Source: Arenibacter sp. F20364
GTDB taxonomy: Bacteria > Bacteroidota > Bacteroidia > Flavobacteriales > Flavobacteriaceae
Assembly (NCBI RefSeq): GCF_023015905.1
Contig: NZ_JALKBD010000010.1
Coordinates: 1 to 64,000 of the forward strand
Reading direction: 5' to 3'
Length of the DNA: 64,000 bases
The position numbers and the translations under genes were made by a program. Position 1 is the stretch's first letter, and each line of letters begins with the position of its first letter. The notes below the pieces were generated by a model. The model ran no database searches, was not told the origin of the DNA, and was given only the letters and a program-made list of their open reading frames with translations. Below are positions 46,102 to 54,395 of the stretch, piece by piece.

Positions 46102-46530
46102 TTATTTCCCTTCTTGCTTGTTCATTATAAGTATGCTGCCAGTATAATTAAAAATTTCGGATTTCAGGTTTTGATAATTGCCCATACATTCATCAACCTC
46201 CATTTGAAGACTATCATTTTTTTTAACATTGTCCTGATTAATGGAACTGACCTTGCCGCCCGACATGCTGCCTAAATTGTTTTCGTGCAATGAAATCTGA
46301 GTTCTTATGGCTTCACCTCTATTGTTGATCTCCTCCACCCGGGTTTTATAATCCTGAAGGCGTTCAAAGAGGTTGGGGATGTTGGGCTTAAAGGCGTTGG
46401 AATCCAATAGGCGTTTTATAAAAACAATTTCGTTATCCATTAATTGAAACTGTAATTTCCATTGCTGAATTCTCCAGTGTAACTGTGCAATTTTCTTCCC
46501 ATTATCCGTGGTAATATTTTTGTTTTCCAT
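46102..46530 (-). CDS. Coiled-coil protein of unknown function
   Basis: I use the ATG at 46530 (142 residues, MENKNITTDNGKK); the longer frame adds a hydrophobic stretch without support. The sequence is highly charged and heptad-like (LHWRIQQWKLQFQLMDNEIVFIKRLL, LFERLQDYKTRVEEINNRGEAIRTQISLHENNL), predicting a long helical bundle. No family is recognised. It follows the metallohydrolase gene by 63 bp and may be the last gene of the usp1 transcript. Confidence 0.7.
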   Translation of the reverse strand: MENKNITTDNGKKIAQLHWRIQQWKLQFQLMDNEIVFIKRLLDSNAFKPNIPNLFERLQDYKTRVEEINNRGEAIRTQISLHENNLGSMSGGKVSSINQDNVKKNDSLQMEVDECMGNYQNLKSEIFNYTGSILIMNKQEGK

Positions 46531-46593
46531 TTTTTTAGGATCTTGAATAAAGATAAGAACTTTTAAAAACTGCCACAATGAGATTTGTCATCC

Positions 46594-47970
46594 CTAATTT
46601 CCGATAAACATTTCTTGTACTTCATTGAGTTTGGGGACCTGAACTTTCCATCCATGTACATCCCTGATTTTCACCCTAAAGGCATCCAAGGAAGTAGGTT
46701 CACCATGGATAAGGAATACCGTTTCGGGAATATTGTCGATTTCCTTCATCCAGTGTAACAACTCCCTTTGATCGGCGTGGGCCGATAGACTTTCCAAATG
46801 ATGTATTTTTGCCTTAACGGGATAATATTTTCCGAATAGTTTAATTTCATAGGCCCCTTCGTATAGTTGTCGTCCACGGGTCCCTTCTGCTTGGAAGCCA
46901 ACCAATAACACTGAAGTTGATGGTACATCGATCAGCTGTTTTAAATAGGTAAGCACTCTGCCTCCGGTTACCATGCCGCTTCCGGCAATAACAATCTTGG
47001 GCCTGGGATCGTCTATGGTCTTCCAAGTATCGGCGTAGGAAGTTATGATGTTGAAATGATTGCACATGGCACGATACTCGCTCATAGGCAGTTTATGCCA
47101 ATGTGGAAATTGTTCAAAAACAGACAGGACATTGTTGCCCATAGGGCTATCTATAAAAACGGGAATATTAGGGATCTTATTTTTTTTGTACAATCTCCAA
47201 AGTAGGTACATTAAAGATTGTAGTCGTTCCACGGCAAAGGATGGGATGATAAGATTTCCCCTTTCAAGTATGGTTGTTTTAATGAGATCACTGAGTATAC
47301 CTTCAACATCTTCTTCAGGATGTAATTTATTCCCGTAGGTGCTTTCCACAAAAAGATAATCGGCCCATTTTGGACGATCCGGGGCCTCTAAAAGATCATC
47401 CTGCAATCGGCCAATGTCTCCAGAAAAAACAAACATTTTCCCAAAGATTTCCAGCTCAATAAAGGTTGCCCCGATGATGTGCCCGTTATATCGGAACCTG
47501 ATGCGAATATGCTCGGAAAGGCTGATCCATTGGTCTTTTTCCTTGGCCTGAAACAAATCGAGGGTACGCTCGGCTTCTCTTAACGTGTAAAATGGCAATG
47601 CGGGATAATGCTTGCTATACCCTTCCTTATTGGCCTGTTCGGCTTCCTCTTCATGTATCTTTGCACTATCCAAAAGAATGATCCGTGTAATGGCCAAAGT
47701 GGGCGCTGTTCCTAGAATTTTTCCCTTAAAACCTTCCTTTAATAATCTGGGCAAGTATCCCGTATGGTCCAGATGTCCATGGGTCAATAGCACCATATCT
47801 ATTTTTGAGGCATCTATGGGCAAGGGATTCCAGTTTTGCTGTCTTAGTTCTTTTAACCCTTGGAACATACCACAATCTACCATTAGATTTAATTCAGGGG
47901 TTTCCAAATAGAATTTAGAACCCGTTACGGTGCCGGAGGCTCCCAAAAAATGTACTTTGATAGTATTCAT
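46594..47970 (-). CDS. Beta-CASP metallo-beta-lactamase-fold hydrolase (RNA-processing type)
   Basis: A 458-residue MBL-fold enzyme of the CPSF73/Ysh1 group. Metal motifs include LTHGHLDHTGYLP (HxHxDH), GHIIGATFIELEIFGKMFVFSGDIGR and LESLSAHADQREL; the inserted beta-CASP domain has IIPSFAVERLQSLMYLL and PVFIDSPMG, and IVIAGSGMVTGGRVLTYLK is motif A of the group. Such proteins are endo/exoribonucleases. It starts 3 bp after the ATP-cone nuclease gene, so the two are coupled. Confidence 0.9.
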   Translation of the reverse strand: MNTIKVHFLGASGTVTGSKFYLETPELNLMVDCGMFQGLKELRQQNWNPLPIDASKIDMVLLTHGHLDHTGYLPRLLKEGFKGKILGTAPTLAITRIILLDSAKIHEEEAEQANKEGYSKHYPALPFYTLREAERTLDLFQAKEKDQWISLSEHIRIRFRYNGHIIGATFIELEIFGKMFVFSGDIGRLQDDLLEAPDRPKWADYLFVESTYGNKLHPEEDVEGILSDLIKTTILERGNLIIPSFAVERLQSLMYLLWRLYKKNKIPNIPVFIDSPMGNNVLSVFEQFPHWHKLPMSEYRAMCNHFNIITSYADTWKTIDDPRPKIVIAGSGMVTGGRVLTYLKQLIDVPSTSVLLVGFQAEGTRGRQLYEGAYEIKLFGKYYPVKAKIHHLESLSAHADQRELLHWMKEIDNIPETVFLIHGEPTSLDAFRVKIRDVHGWKVQVPKLNEVQEMFIGN

Positions 47971-47973
47971 AGA

Positions 47974-48819
47974 TTATTGATTGCAGAGCTGCTTAATTTC
48001 ATTCAATATTTTTCCCTTTCTGGTATTGGAAATTCCCAAATGGTCCAAAAAGAACTTATCCTTCCAAAGTTGCCTACATAACACGACATCCCTACTCAAT
48101 AAAAACTGTTTTTCCCTATTGCTTAGTAGGGTGGATACCGTGATGGGGTAAAGTCCCAAACGATCAATCCGATCCTTTAGACCATCATTTAATGGTAGGT
48201 CCCAGCTCAAAAGATACAAACCTACACATTTGCCATAGGCTATGGCATCAGCGGTAAAACGGGTATTGGTTACCACCCAACCTTTATCCAGTTCCTTGTA
48301 TTCTTTTTTTTTGGTGCCCCAATGCGCCTTAACGTCGTTGTATCTGGAGTGAATGTATAGGGGGATCTTAACATTGCAGTTACGCCCTTCCTCTGAGTGG
48401 AATTTACATTCGATAACAGTGACGGTTCCGTTTTTTTCTGCAATTACATCAATTTCATGGGTTACACAGAGACCGTTCATAATTTCATCTACACGGGTCT
48501 TGTAACCTGAATATTCCAATAATGCGGCCACAAATCGTTCGAAGGGAAACCCTGTAGGGCCCAATTCATAAATGGCTTTTTTTAATTTGTATTTTGAAGC
48601 AAAGACCGATTTGTTTTTTTTCAAAAGGGCGTAGGCCCTGTTGTAAATTTCCTTGGTACTTATACCCTCGTAAAGCTCGTCTTTTACCTGGTCTACAATT
48701 TTTTCCACTACATTATGGTCGGCTCCACTGTGCTTGAGGGAATTACGGAGTTTATCCAAAGAAAATTTGGCTCGTTTCCCAGAGGATTTTATAATGTCAA
48801 TATCAAAATCCTTTTCCAT
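47974..48819 (-). CDS. ATP-cone plus Mrr-type restriction-endonuclease-fold protein
   Basis: A 281-residue fusion. Residues 7-90 are an ATP-cone domain (IIKSSGKRAKFSLDKLRNSLKHSGA, KDELYEGISTKEIYNRAYALLKK), normally a nucleotide-sensing domain of ribonucleotide reductase or NrdR. From about 105 an Mrr/PD-(D/E)xK domain follows: FERFVAALLEYSGYKTR, HEIDVIAEKNGTVTVIECKFHSEEG with the D, E-x-K residues, and VKAHWGTKKKEYKELDKGWVVTNTRF. It is probably a DNA-acting nuclease controlled by nucleotide level. It lies between MscS and metallohydrolase genes with 1-3 bp gaps. Confidence 0.85.
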   Translation of the reverse strand: MEKDFDIDIIKSSGKRAKFSLDKLRNSLKHSGADHNVVEKIVDQVKDELYEGISTKEIYNRAYALLKKNKSVFASKYKLKKAIYELGPTGFPFERFVAALLEYSGYKTRVDEIMNGLCVTHEIDVIAEKNGTVTVIECKFHSEEGRNCNVKIPLYIHSRYNDVKAHWGTKKKEYKELDKGWVVTNTRFTADAIAYGKCVGLYLLSWDLPLNDGLKDRIDRLGLYPITVSTLLSNREKQFLLSRDVVLCRQLWKDKFFLDHLGISNTRKGKILNEIKQLCNQ

Positions 48820-48820
48820 A

Positions 48821-49720
48821 TCATTTCTTTAGATTTATATCCAATTCCGGTATTTTTAAAAGTTGTAAGGTGGTAGAAGCCAAAGTTACCCTACCATCTG
48901 TAGCATTAAGAGCCAATACGATTTGCTCGAACAGTTCGTGTTTTGTAATCCGTCTTAATTTATAATCCGTGATATACCTTAAATTGATGGCTATCCAGTT
49001 GTCCGTTGGACTAATGGCCAGGGTAGGGGCTATTGTCGCATTTTCTATATAATAGTGCTCTACCATTTGCTTCCATTTTGCCATGGAATTATCCGTGTAT
49101 TCATAAAGGAATTCAGTAGCCTTTTCCAAAACCAGTTTTTTTGCCAGGGCAACATCCGATTCATAGGTTATTAGTATATCAAGTTCATCCCAAACAAAGG
49201 GGAAGTCCATGGAATAGTTCTTTATGGGCCCCTTGAAAACAAAGGCATTACTGATTTTCACGATTCTCCCCGTATAATTGTCACTACTGACCCATTCCCC
49301 GATTTCCATTAAAGTAGTATATATGCTATCGATATCAATAACATCTCCTTTAATGCCGTTAATCTCGATGCGGTCTCCTGGCTTATAGACCCTAACAAAA
49401 AAAATGTAAAATGATCCTGCAATACTTAATATCAATTCTTGTAGTGTAAAGGTTATACCTGCAGTAAATAGGCCAATAATTATAGTATAATCCTTTATAT
49501 TTTCTACCGTAAATGCCATAAGAATCAACAGCGCTATTAGAACGTAGCCAATAATCTCTACTCCTTTTTGCGCCTTATATCTAACGGAGACATTCTCAAT
49601 TCTTTTTTTTAGGGTCCTACGTAGAAAACCAATTAACAACCCAATGGCCAAAATCCATAATAGTAGTTTCGCAATCCGCAATACTATGGGGTCGTTAATA
49701 AAATCCAAGAGACTGTCCAT
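48821..49720 (-). CDS. MscS family mechanosensitive channel
   Basis: From the ATG at 49720 (299 residues; an upstream TTG is less likely). Three N-terminal helices (VLRIAKLLLWILAIGLLIGFL, GVEIIGYVLIALLILMAF, TIIIGLFTAGITFTLQELILSIAGSFYIFFV) end in the pore helix, followed by the beta domain (VYKPGDRIEINGIKGDVIDIDSIYTTLMEIG) and vestibule. It is shorter than the MscS at 35308. Its close coupling to the nuclease gene at 47974 is unusual. Confidence 0.9.
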   Translation of the reverse strand: MDSLLDFINDPIVLRIAKLLLWILAIGLLIGFLRRTLKKRIENVSVRYKAQKGVEIIGYVLIALLILMAFTVENIKDYTIIIGLFTAGITFTLQELILSIAGSFYIFFVRVYKPGDRIEINGIKGDVIDIDSIYTTLMEIGEWVSSDNYTGRIVKISNAFVFKGPIKNYSMDFPFVWDELDILITYESDVALAKKLVLEKATEFLYEYTDNSMAKWKQMVEHYYIENATIAPTLAISPTDNWIAINLRYITDYKLRRITKHELFEQIVLALNATDGRVTLASTTLQLLKIPELDINLKK

Positions 49721-49790
49721 GGGCAATATATTTTAATAAGACCGCCAAAACAATATTTGTCTTAGCGGTCTCCCAATTAAAAATAACCAA

Positions 49791-50204
49791 CTATTTTTTT
49801 TGTCCAAAAAAGTCACGAACCAAGGCTTTCGTCTGGTTCTCGGTCATACTGTCCGCTTTGGTGACCGCTTTTACTTTATCTGCTAGACCTTTGTGGTGTT
49901 CCAACAGTTCTTTTCTAAACTTCTCATTGGTATCTGCCGGGCCAAAAAGCGCTATGGCATCTGCATCACCAATGGCGTCCGCGAGTTTTTTAAAATATGA
50001 TTTTAATTGTGCTTTCTCCCTTTCCAGATAGGTGCGCTCGTGTGTAACGTCTTGGGTTACACCGGATTTTACCCTAGGTCCCGAGGTGCCTTTGCGATTG
50101 AAAAATTCCATTTCGGAAAAGATCGTTTCCAAATTCTCTTCCTTATTATCCAAACGGATGATATGGGCTTTTTCCCTATCCATCCAAATTCCAATATTAG
50201 TCAT
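49791..50204 (-). CDS. baeRF-like (release-factor/host-attachment family) small protein
   Basis: A 137-residue protein. IGIWMDREKAHIIRLDNKEENLETIFSEME, the central TYLEREKAQLKSYFKKLADAIGDADAIALFGPADTNEKFRKELLEH and C-terminal TKADSMTENQTKALVRDFFG follow the pattern of bacterial and archaeal eRF1-like (baeRF) and host-attachment proteins, which act at stalled ribosomes or hibernating translation. The family call is moderate. It begins 12 bp after usp1 and shares its promoter. Confidence 0.6.
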   Translation of the reverse strand: MTNIGIWMDREKAHIIRLDNKEENLETIFSEMEFFNRKGTSGPRVKSGVTQDVTHERTYLEREKAQLKSYFKKLADAIGDADAIALFGPADTNEKFRKELLEHHKGLADKVKAVTKADSMTENQTKALVRDFFGQKK

Positions 50205-50216
50205 AATACAATAATT

Positions 50217-51062
50217 TTAAGATTCGTTTAAAGCCAGAATAGGAACCTTGGCATCATAGCCGATTTCCTTAATTAATGGTCTTGAAAATATACTGTTGAA
50301 CAGGAAATGTTTTTTGTTGATGAACGCAATCATGTCACTCTTCCTGCTCTCCACAAATGTGGTTATTCCCCCAGCGATGTCCTTATCGGTAAGTGTGTGG
50401 AAGCTGTGCTCAACACTTTCAAGAATATCGTCCAAAAGCTGTTTGTGGGCCTCTTGGTCTTCGTCCAGGGAAGTTTCCTTTGTAAAGTGTAAAACACGAA
50501 TCGCTGTTTGGTGCATCTTAGCTATCTCCAACAAATAATTTAATTCCTTGCGCTTAAAGGTGGATTTATAATTTGTGGGGAAGACAATTTCTTTGGGAAC
50601 GGAAAACGTCATATCCTCGGGAATTGCCATAACGGGGCATCCTCTGATTTTCTCCATGGCATTTACGGTGTTGCTACCAAAAATTATTCCTTTGGCACCT
50701 GTAGCACCTTGAGTACCCATGACAACAAGATCTATACCTTTGCTGTCAATGGCCTCTTTCATGGCTACTGATAGAAAATTGAAGGTGGAAATGGTGTGAT
50801 AGCTATGTTTAGGGTTGTCGCGGTGTAACTCCAACATGTTTAATAGCTTGGCAAAACGTTCTTCCGATGCTCCCTTGGCAGCTTCATATTCCGCACTTCC
50901 CGGTTCTGGCATCATGAGGTTGCTGGTAGTGTAGCTCTCCATCCGGAAAACATGTAAAAAGTAGAATTCACAATTCAGTTTTGCATACAGATCCAAGGCA
51001 TAGCGCGTGGCATTCAGTGCATTTTGGGAGAAATCGGTGGGAATTAAGATTCTTTTGTCCAT
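50217..51062 (-). CDS. Universal stress protein, tandem domain (usp1)
   Basis: From the ATG at 51062 (281 residues). The frame is open 23 codons further upstream, but that part covers the TGAC-box promoter and is not a gene start. The N-terminal Usp domain begins RILIPTDFSQNALNATRYAL and has the ATP loop MGTQGATGAKGIIFGS. The C-terminal domain lacks the loop and instead has FINKKHFLFNSIFSRPLIKEI. It heads a run with baeRF-like, MscS, ATP-cone nuclease, metallohydrolase and coiled-coil genes. Confidence 0.9.
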   Translation of the reverse strand: MDKRILIPTDFSQNALNATRYALDLYAKLNCEFYFLHVFRMESYTTSNLMMPEPGSAEYEAAKGASEERFAKLLNMLELHRDNPKHSYHTISTFNFLSVAMKEAIDSKGIDLVVMGTQGATGAKGIIFGSNTVNAMEKIRGCPVMAIPEDMTFSVPKEIVFPTNYKSTFKRKELNYLLEIAKMHQTAIRVLHFTKETSLDEDQEAHKQLLDDILESVEHSFHTLTDKDIAGGITTFVESRKSDMIAFINKKHFLFNSIFSRPLIKEIGYDAKVPILALNES

Positions 51063-51087
51063 GACAATTTTTTTTTGATTGATAGAA

Positions 51088-51130
51088 TAAATATAACAGT
51101 CTGTAAGGACTGTGACTATGACAATTGTCA
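51088..51130 (-). promoter_or_regulatory. TGAC-box promoter of usp1 operon
   Basis: A perfect 12-bp palindrome TGACAATTGTCA at 51119-51130 and TATATTTA (TAnnTTTA) at 51088-51095, centres 33.0 bp apart, 62 bp upstream of the usp1 ATG. The box overlaps the last codon of usp2. Confidence 0.7.
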
Positions 51131-51976
51131 TTCTTGGGAGGGGAGAATGAGAAATGGAATATCGGAATACATGCTGAGGTCTTTCACCACAGGTTCGCGG
51201 GTGAGTTTTTCAAAAAGATTCCTTTTTTGGTGTACCATGGCAAACATATCCACTTTCAGCTTTTCTAAAAAGATATCTATTACTTTGGCCTTGTCGTCGA
51301 AGTTCTTGATCCATTGAAAGGAATGCCCTACGGAACTTAGATTATCCTCTAAATTCTTTCTGTTGGCCTCCTGGGTCGTGTTCAGAATATGTTGTTCATG
51401 TACATGAACGACCCGAATGGACGCTTTGGACAAAGAGGCAATGTATAAAAGTTGGGCAATGGTCTTTTGGTCACAATCCTTTTTCAAATCAGTAACGAAA
51501 GCTATTTCCTTTATCGGGTGGAAATCCATTTGGCCAGGAATGGCCAGTAATGGGCATTTTTTTATATGATTGGCCACCTTGATGGTGTTGCTCCCGAAAA
51601 ATATATCTGCAGTTTCCGTTAGTCCTTTGTTTCCCATGGTTACCAGGTGTATCTTAAGCTCTTCTATCTTTTCGATTATGATATCTACCAAGTCGCCTTT
51701 TTGCGAAATAGTCTTGAAAGTATGTAGGGGATTTTCATTGTCCAGGACTATTTTGTGTTTGGTATGTGTTAATTTTTCCTTGGAATCTAACTCCAGCTGT
51801 TTCAGATGTTTTTTGATATTTAAGATGGGAAGCGTTTTTCCCGGTAACATGGTAAGTTCCGAATAGGTATTCATAATATAGAACGTGCATGTTTCCGATC
51901 CTAAAAGTTTAGTGGCATAGAACAGGGCACAATAGGCATTATTGGAAAAATCGGTGGCTACAAGAATATTTTTCAT
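51128..51976 (-). CDS. Universal stress protein, tandem domain (usp2)
   Basis: A 282-residue protein: NILVATDFSNNAYCALFYATKLL opens domain 1, with ATP loop MGNKGLTETADIFFGSNT, the most deviant of the set. Domain 2 has MVHQKRNLFEKLTREPVVKDL in place of the loop. It starts 10 bp after usp3 and is probably read from the usp3 promoter, with a further promoter inside its 3' end for usp1. Confidence 0.9.
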   Translation of the reverse strand: MKNILVATDFSNNAYCALFYATKLLGSETCTFYIMNTYSELTMLPGKTLPILNIKKHLKQLELDSKEKLTHTKHKIVLDNENPLHTFKTISQKGDLVDIIIEKIEELKIHLVTMGNKGLTETADIFFGSNTIKVANHIKKCPLLAIPGQMDFHPIKEIAFVTDLKKDCDQKTIAQLLYIASLSKASIRVVHVHEQHILNTTQEANRKNLEDNLSSVGHSFQWIKNFDDKAKVIDIFLEKLKVDMFAMVHQKRNLFEKLTREPVVKDLSMYSDIPFLILPSQE

Positions 51977-51986
51977 GCTCGATGTA

Positions 51987-52823
51987 TTAAAATTGTGGAA
52001 TTACCAAGAAAGGAATGGTGACGTGAAACCCTATTTTTTTGATTACAGGTTCAATAAAGAGACGTTCCATAAATGTATGTTTGTTCTGCACCATGACCAG
52101 GAGGTTGATCTTTTGTTTGGTCTGAAAGTCATTGATGGCATCTATAACCTCATTGTTGGGCACCTCATGGAACAGTGCCTTGTTACCTAAAATCTTTCCA
52201 AGGCCTTTCTTTTGTTTTTCCTGTTCCGAAGTCAGTTCGTTACCCGTGGATACGTGCAATACATTTATTTGGGATCCGTGTTCATCGGCTATGTCCATAA
52301 GTTGGCTTAATCTTTCCTTTTTGTACTCTATTTCATAATCGGTTGGAAATAATATTTCCAATGGATTCTCATACTCAAAATTTGGGGGAATTACTAGAAC
52401 AGGACAATTGGCTTTTTTTATGACATGTACCGTATTGGTCCCAAAGAGGATTTCCTCGGCCCCTGTAGCTCCCTTGGTACCCATTACCACCAAATGTATA
52501 CCTTCGGATTCAACGGTTTCCATAACTTCGTTCACCAGGGTATTGAAAGCAGTATGTACAACAAAGCTGTGATTAGGGTTATTGTATTCCTTTTCCAAAC
52601 GACTTTTAAGTTTTTCCAGTTGGGTCATGGAGGTTTCCTGCATTACATCGCCCAAGCCAATTAGACCCGGACTTCCAACCAAATATTCTGCGTTATATAC
52701 CGGTGGCATATAGGTATGCATTACATAAAATTTACATTTTGCATTTTTAAAAATCTTCAAAGCGTAGCTAATGGCCTTAATGGAATTGTCTGAAAAATCA
52801 GTGGGAAGCAAAATTCGTTTCAT
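51987..52823 (-). CDS. Universal stress protein, tandem domain (usp3)
   Basis: A 278-residue protein with RILLPTDFSDNSIKAISYALKIF, ATP loop MGTKGATGAEEILFGTNT and, in domain 2, MVQNKHTFMERLFIEPVIKKI. It is the first gene of the long minus-strand run 52823 to 46102 and shares the bidirectional promoter at 52846-52919 with the thioredoxin gene. Confidence 0.92.
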   Translation of the reverse strand: MKRILLPTDFSDNSIKAISYALKIFKNAKCKFYVMHTYMPPVYNAEYLVGSPGLIGLGDVMQETSMTQLEKLKSRLEKEYNNPNHSFVVHTAFNTLVNEVMETVESEGIHLVVMGTKGATGAEEILFGTNTVHVIKKANCPVLVIPPNFEYENPLEILFPTDYEIEYKKERLSQLMDIADEHGSQINVLHVSTGNELTSEQEKQKKGLGKILGNKALFHEVPNNEVIDAINDFQTKQKINLLVMVQNKHTFMERLFIEPVIKKIGFHVTIPFLVIPQF

Positions 52824-52845
52824 GGTATTTCTTACTTTAGAGCTG

Positions 52846-52888
52846 TAAATCTAACGCAGAAGAATTTTGAAAACCATGATATCCGTCA
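52846..52888 (-). promoter_or_regulatory. TGAC-box promoter of usp3 (bidirectional box, minus side)
   Basis: The box TGATATCCGTCA is at 52877-52888, and TAGATTTA (TAnnTTTA) at 52846-52853 on the minus strand. The centres are 33.0 bp apart and the box centre is 60 bp upstream of the usp3 ATG. Confidence 0.6.
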
Positions 52889-52919
52889 GTTCTATTTCCT
52901 CTGTGTTTTGGTAATTTTA
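52877..52919 (+). promoter_or_regulatory. TGAC-box promoter of thioredoxin gene (plus side)
   Basis: The same box as for usp3 is followed on the plus strand by TAATTTTA at 52912-52919, again with centres 33.0 bp apart. A 150-nt leader with hairpins would follow before the thioredoxin ATG. Confidence 0.55.
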
Positions 52920-52938
52920 CTCGATAATAGAGATTAAA

Positions 52939-53047
52939 ACCTGCCTGCTGGCAAGCAGGTGCTCCGACGCTTAAGTCGAAATCTAAAATAAGGGTTCTTT
53001 CAATGCTTCGCGGGCCTGCCTTTGTAGGATGCAGACAGGCTTGCCCC
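52939..53047 (+). repeat. REP-like hairpin cluster in thioredoxin leader
   Basis: Three imperfect inverted repeats follow each other: 52939-52960 (ACCTGCCTGC with complement, one mismatch), 52965-52978 (CGAC / GTCG) and 53012-53047 (GGGC-CTGCCT type with complement). They are GC-richer than the surroundings and look like a repetitive extragenic palindrome. Copies elsewhere in the genome would confirm it. Confidence 0.5.
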
Positions 53048-53077
53048 GAGGTAGTTTACCTTTCAAAAAATAGAATT

Positions 53078-53377
53078 ATGAAGGATAGTTTTAACAATAT
53101 AATCAATTCGGAAATACCTGTTCTAATCGATTTTCACGCAGATTGGTGTGGTCCTTGTAAAATGTTGGCCCCCATTTTAAAACAGGTCAAGGATGAAATG
53201 GGCAATGCCCTTAAAATCGTAAAGATAGATGTGGACAAGAATCAATCCCTGGCCAGTACTTATCAAGTAAGGGGCGTACCAACCATGTTGCTGTTTAAAA
53301 ACGGAAAACAGGTTTGGCGACAGTCGGGAGTGCTACAAAAGAATGACATCGTTCGGGTTATTCAACAACATATTTAA
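53078..53377 (+). CDS. trxA: Thioredoxin
   Basis: From the ATG at 53078 (99 residues); the longer frame reads through the hairpins. FHADWCGPCKMLAPILKQVKDEM carries the WCGPC active site, and GVPTMLLFKNGKQV the cis-Pro loop. It is a cytosolic disulfide reductase. It stands alone on the plus strand inside the usp cluster and shares the regulatory box with usp3, which places it in the same stress response. Confidence 0.93.
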   Translation: MKDSFNNIINSEIPVLIDFHADWCGPCKMLAPILKQVKDEMGNALKIVKIDVDKNQSLASTYQVRGVPTMLLFKNGKQVWRQSGVLQKNDIVRVIQQHI

Positions 53378-53421
53378 AGGGCTGTCCCTAGGACTCGCCC
53401 AATTATCAAAATCCAAAATTC

Positions 53422-54261
53422 TTATTCATGTACTATTAGAAATGGAATCTTGGTATGGTAGCTAATTTTTTCGACTGAGGGTTTAAATAGGATTCGTTCC
53501 AAGAAATTTAAGTTCTTGGCTATCATGACCAACATATCCAAATCCCTACTTTCTACAAAAGCTTGTACGGCATCATCCAGATTTTTTAAGGTAAGTGTAT
53601 GAAAGGTATGCTCATTTTCCCTGAAATAATTCTTGATAAATTCCTTGTTCTTCAGTTGTATATCACTAAGGTCTTTATCTTTTTGGGACACGTATAGGAA
53701 GCGCAGTGCAGCGTTATGCATTATAGCAAGCTCCTTTACTTGGTTCAGGACCTTAATGTCATACGTTAATTGGAAATCTGTAGGAAATCCTATTTCCCGT
53801 GGGTTTTTATACTCGGCGTCTTCGGGCACTGCCAGAACTGCGCATCGTACTTTTGTTAGAACGTTGCCGGTATTGCTTCCCAGGGAAACAGCCTTAAGGC
53901 CGGTGGCTCCTTTGGTCCCCATGATGATCAGGTCAATATTTTTATCCTGTACTTCCTGCTTGATATGATCAGTGAAAAATCCGTACAACGCCGATGTATT
54001 AAAGGTATGTTTGGTGTTAAGGGGCAAGCGTTCAATTTCTTTAAGCAAATTTTCCAATTTTTCCTTACTTTCCTTTAGGATGGTTTCCTCCAATATTTCA
54101 GGAGAAACATACATGGCGGCTTCACCACCGGAATTGTAGGCAATGGGATTTATATGAATAATATGAAAAGTACATCGTGTTTTATGGTACAAAGCCGTAC
54201 CATATTTAATGGCATTCCAGGCATTGTCAGAGAAGTCAGTAGGTATCAATATATTTTTCAT
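53422..54261 (-). CDS. Universal stress protein, tandem domain (usp4)
   Basis: A 279-residue protein: NILIPTDFSDNAWNAIKYGTALY, ATP loop MGTKGATGLKAVSLGSNTGNV, and a domain 2 with MIAKNLNFLERILFKPSVEKI. The SNTG form and NLNFL variant are shared with usp9, so these two are probably the closest pair. It has its own box promoter at 54318-54360. Confidence 0.92.
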   Translation of the reverse strand: MKNILIPTDFSDNAWNAIKYGTALYHKTRCTFHIIHINPIAYNSGGEAAMYVSPEILEETILKESKEKLENLLKEIERLPLNTKHTFNTSALYGFFTDHIKQEVQDKNIDLIIMGTKGATGLKAVSLGSNTGNVLTKVRCAVLAVPEDAEYKNPREIGFPTDFQLTYDIKVLNQVKELAIMHNAALRFLYVSQKDKDLSDIQLKNKEFIKNYFRENEHTFHTLTLKNLDDAVQAFVESRDLDMLVMIAKNLNFLERILFKPSVEKISYHTKIPFLIVHE

Positions 54262-54317
54262 AAATGTTTTTTTAACGGTTCAATAGGGTTTGGTTTTGTT
54301 GGTTCAATGCAATGAAT

Positions 54318-54360
54318 TAAAATTAATTGCTCTTTAATTGTTCCCCAATGACATATATCA
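54318..54360 (-). promoter_or_regulatory. TGAC-box promoter of usp4
   Basis: TGACATATATCA at 54349-54360 and TAATTTTA at 54318-54325 (minus strand), centres 33.0 bp apart. The leader is longer than for most other usp genes: the box centre is 94 bp from the ATG, yet the box to -7 spacing is unchanged. Confidence 0.65.
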
Positions 54361-54395
54361 TGTGGGCCGTAATAGTTGCAAAATGGTAGCGCTGT

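Noticed and set aside
51063-51131. N-terminal extension of usp1 by 23 codons
   Set aside because: It covers the box and -7 element and lacks similarity to Usp starts; the ATG at 51062 directly precedes the conserved Usp N-terminus.
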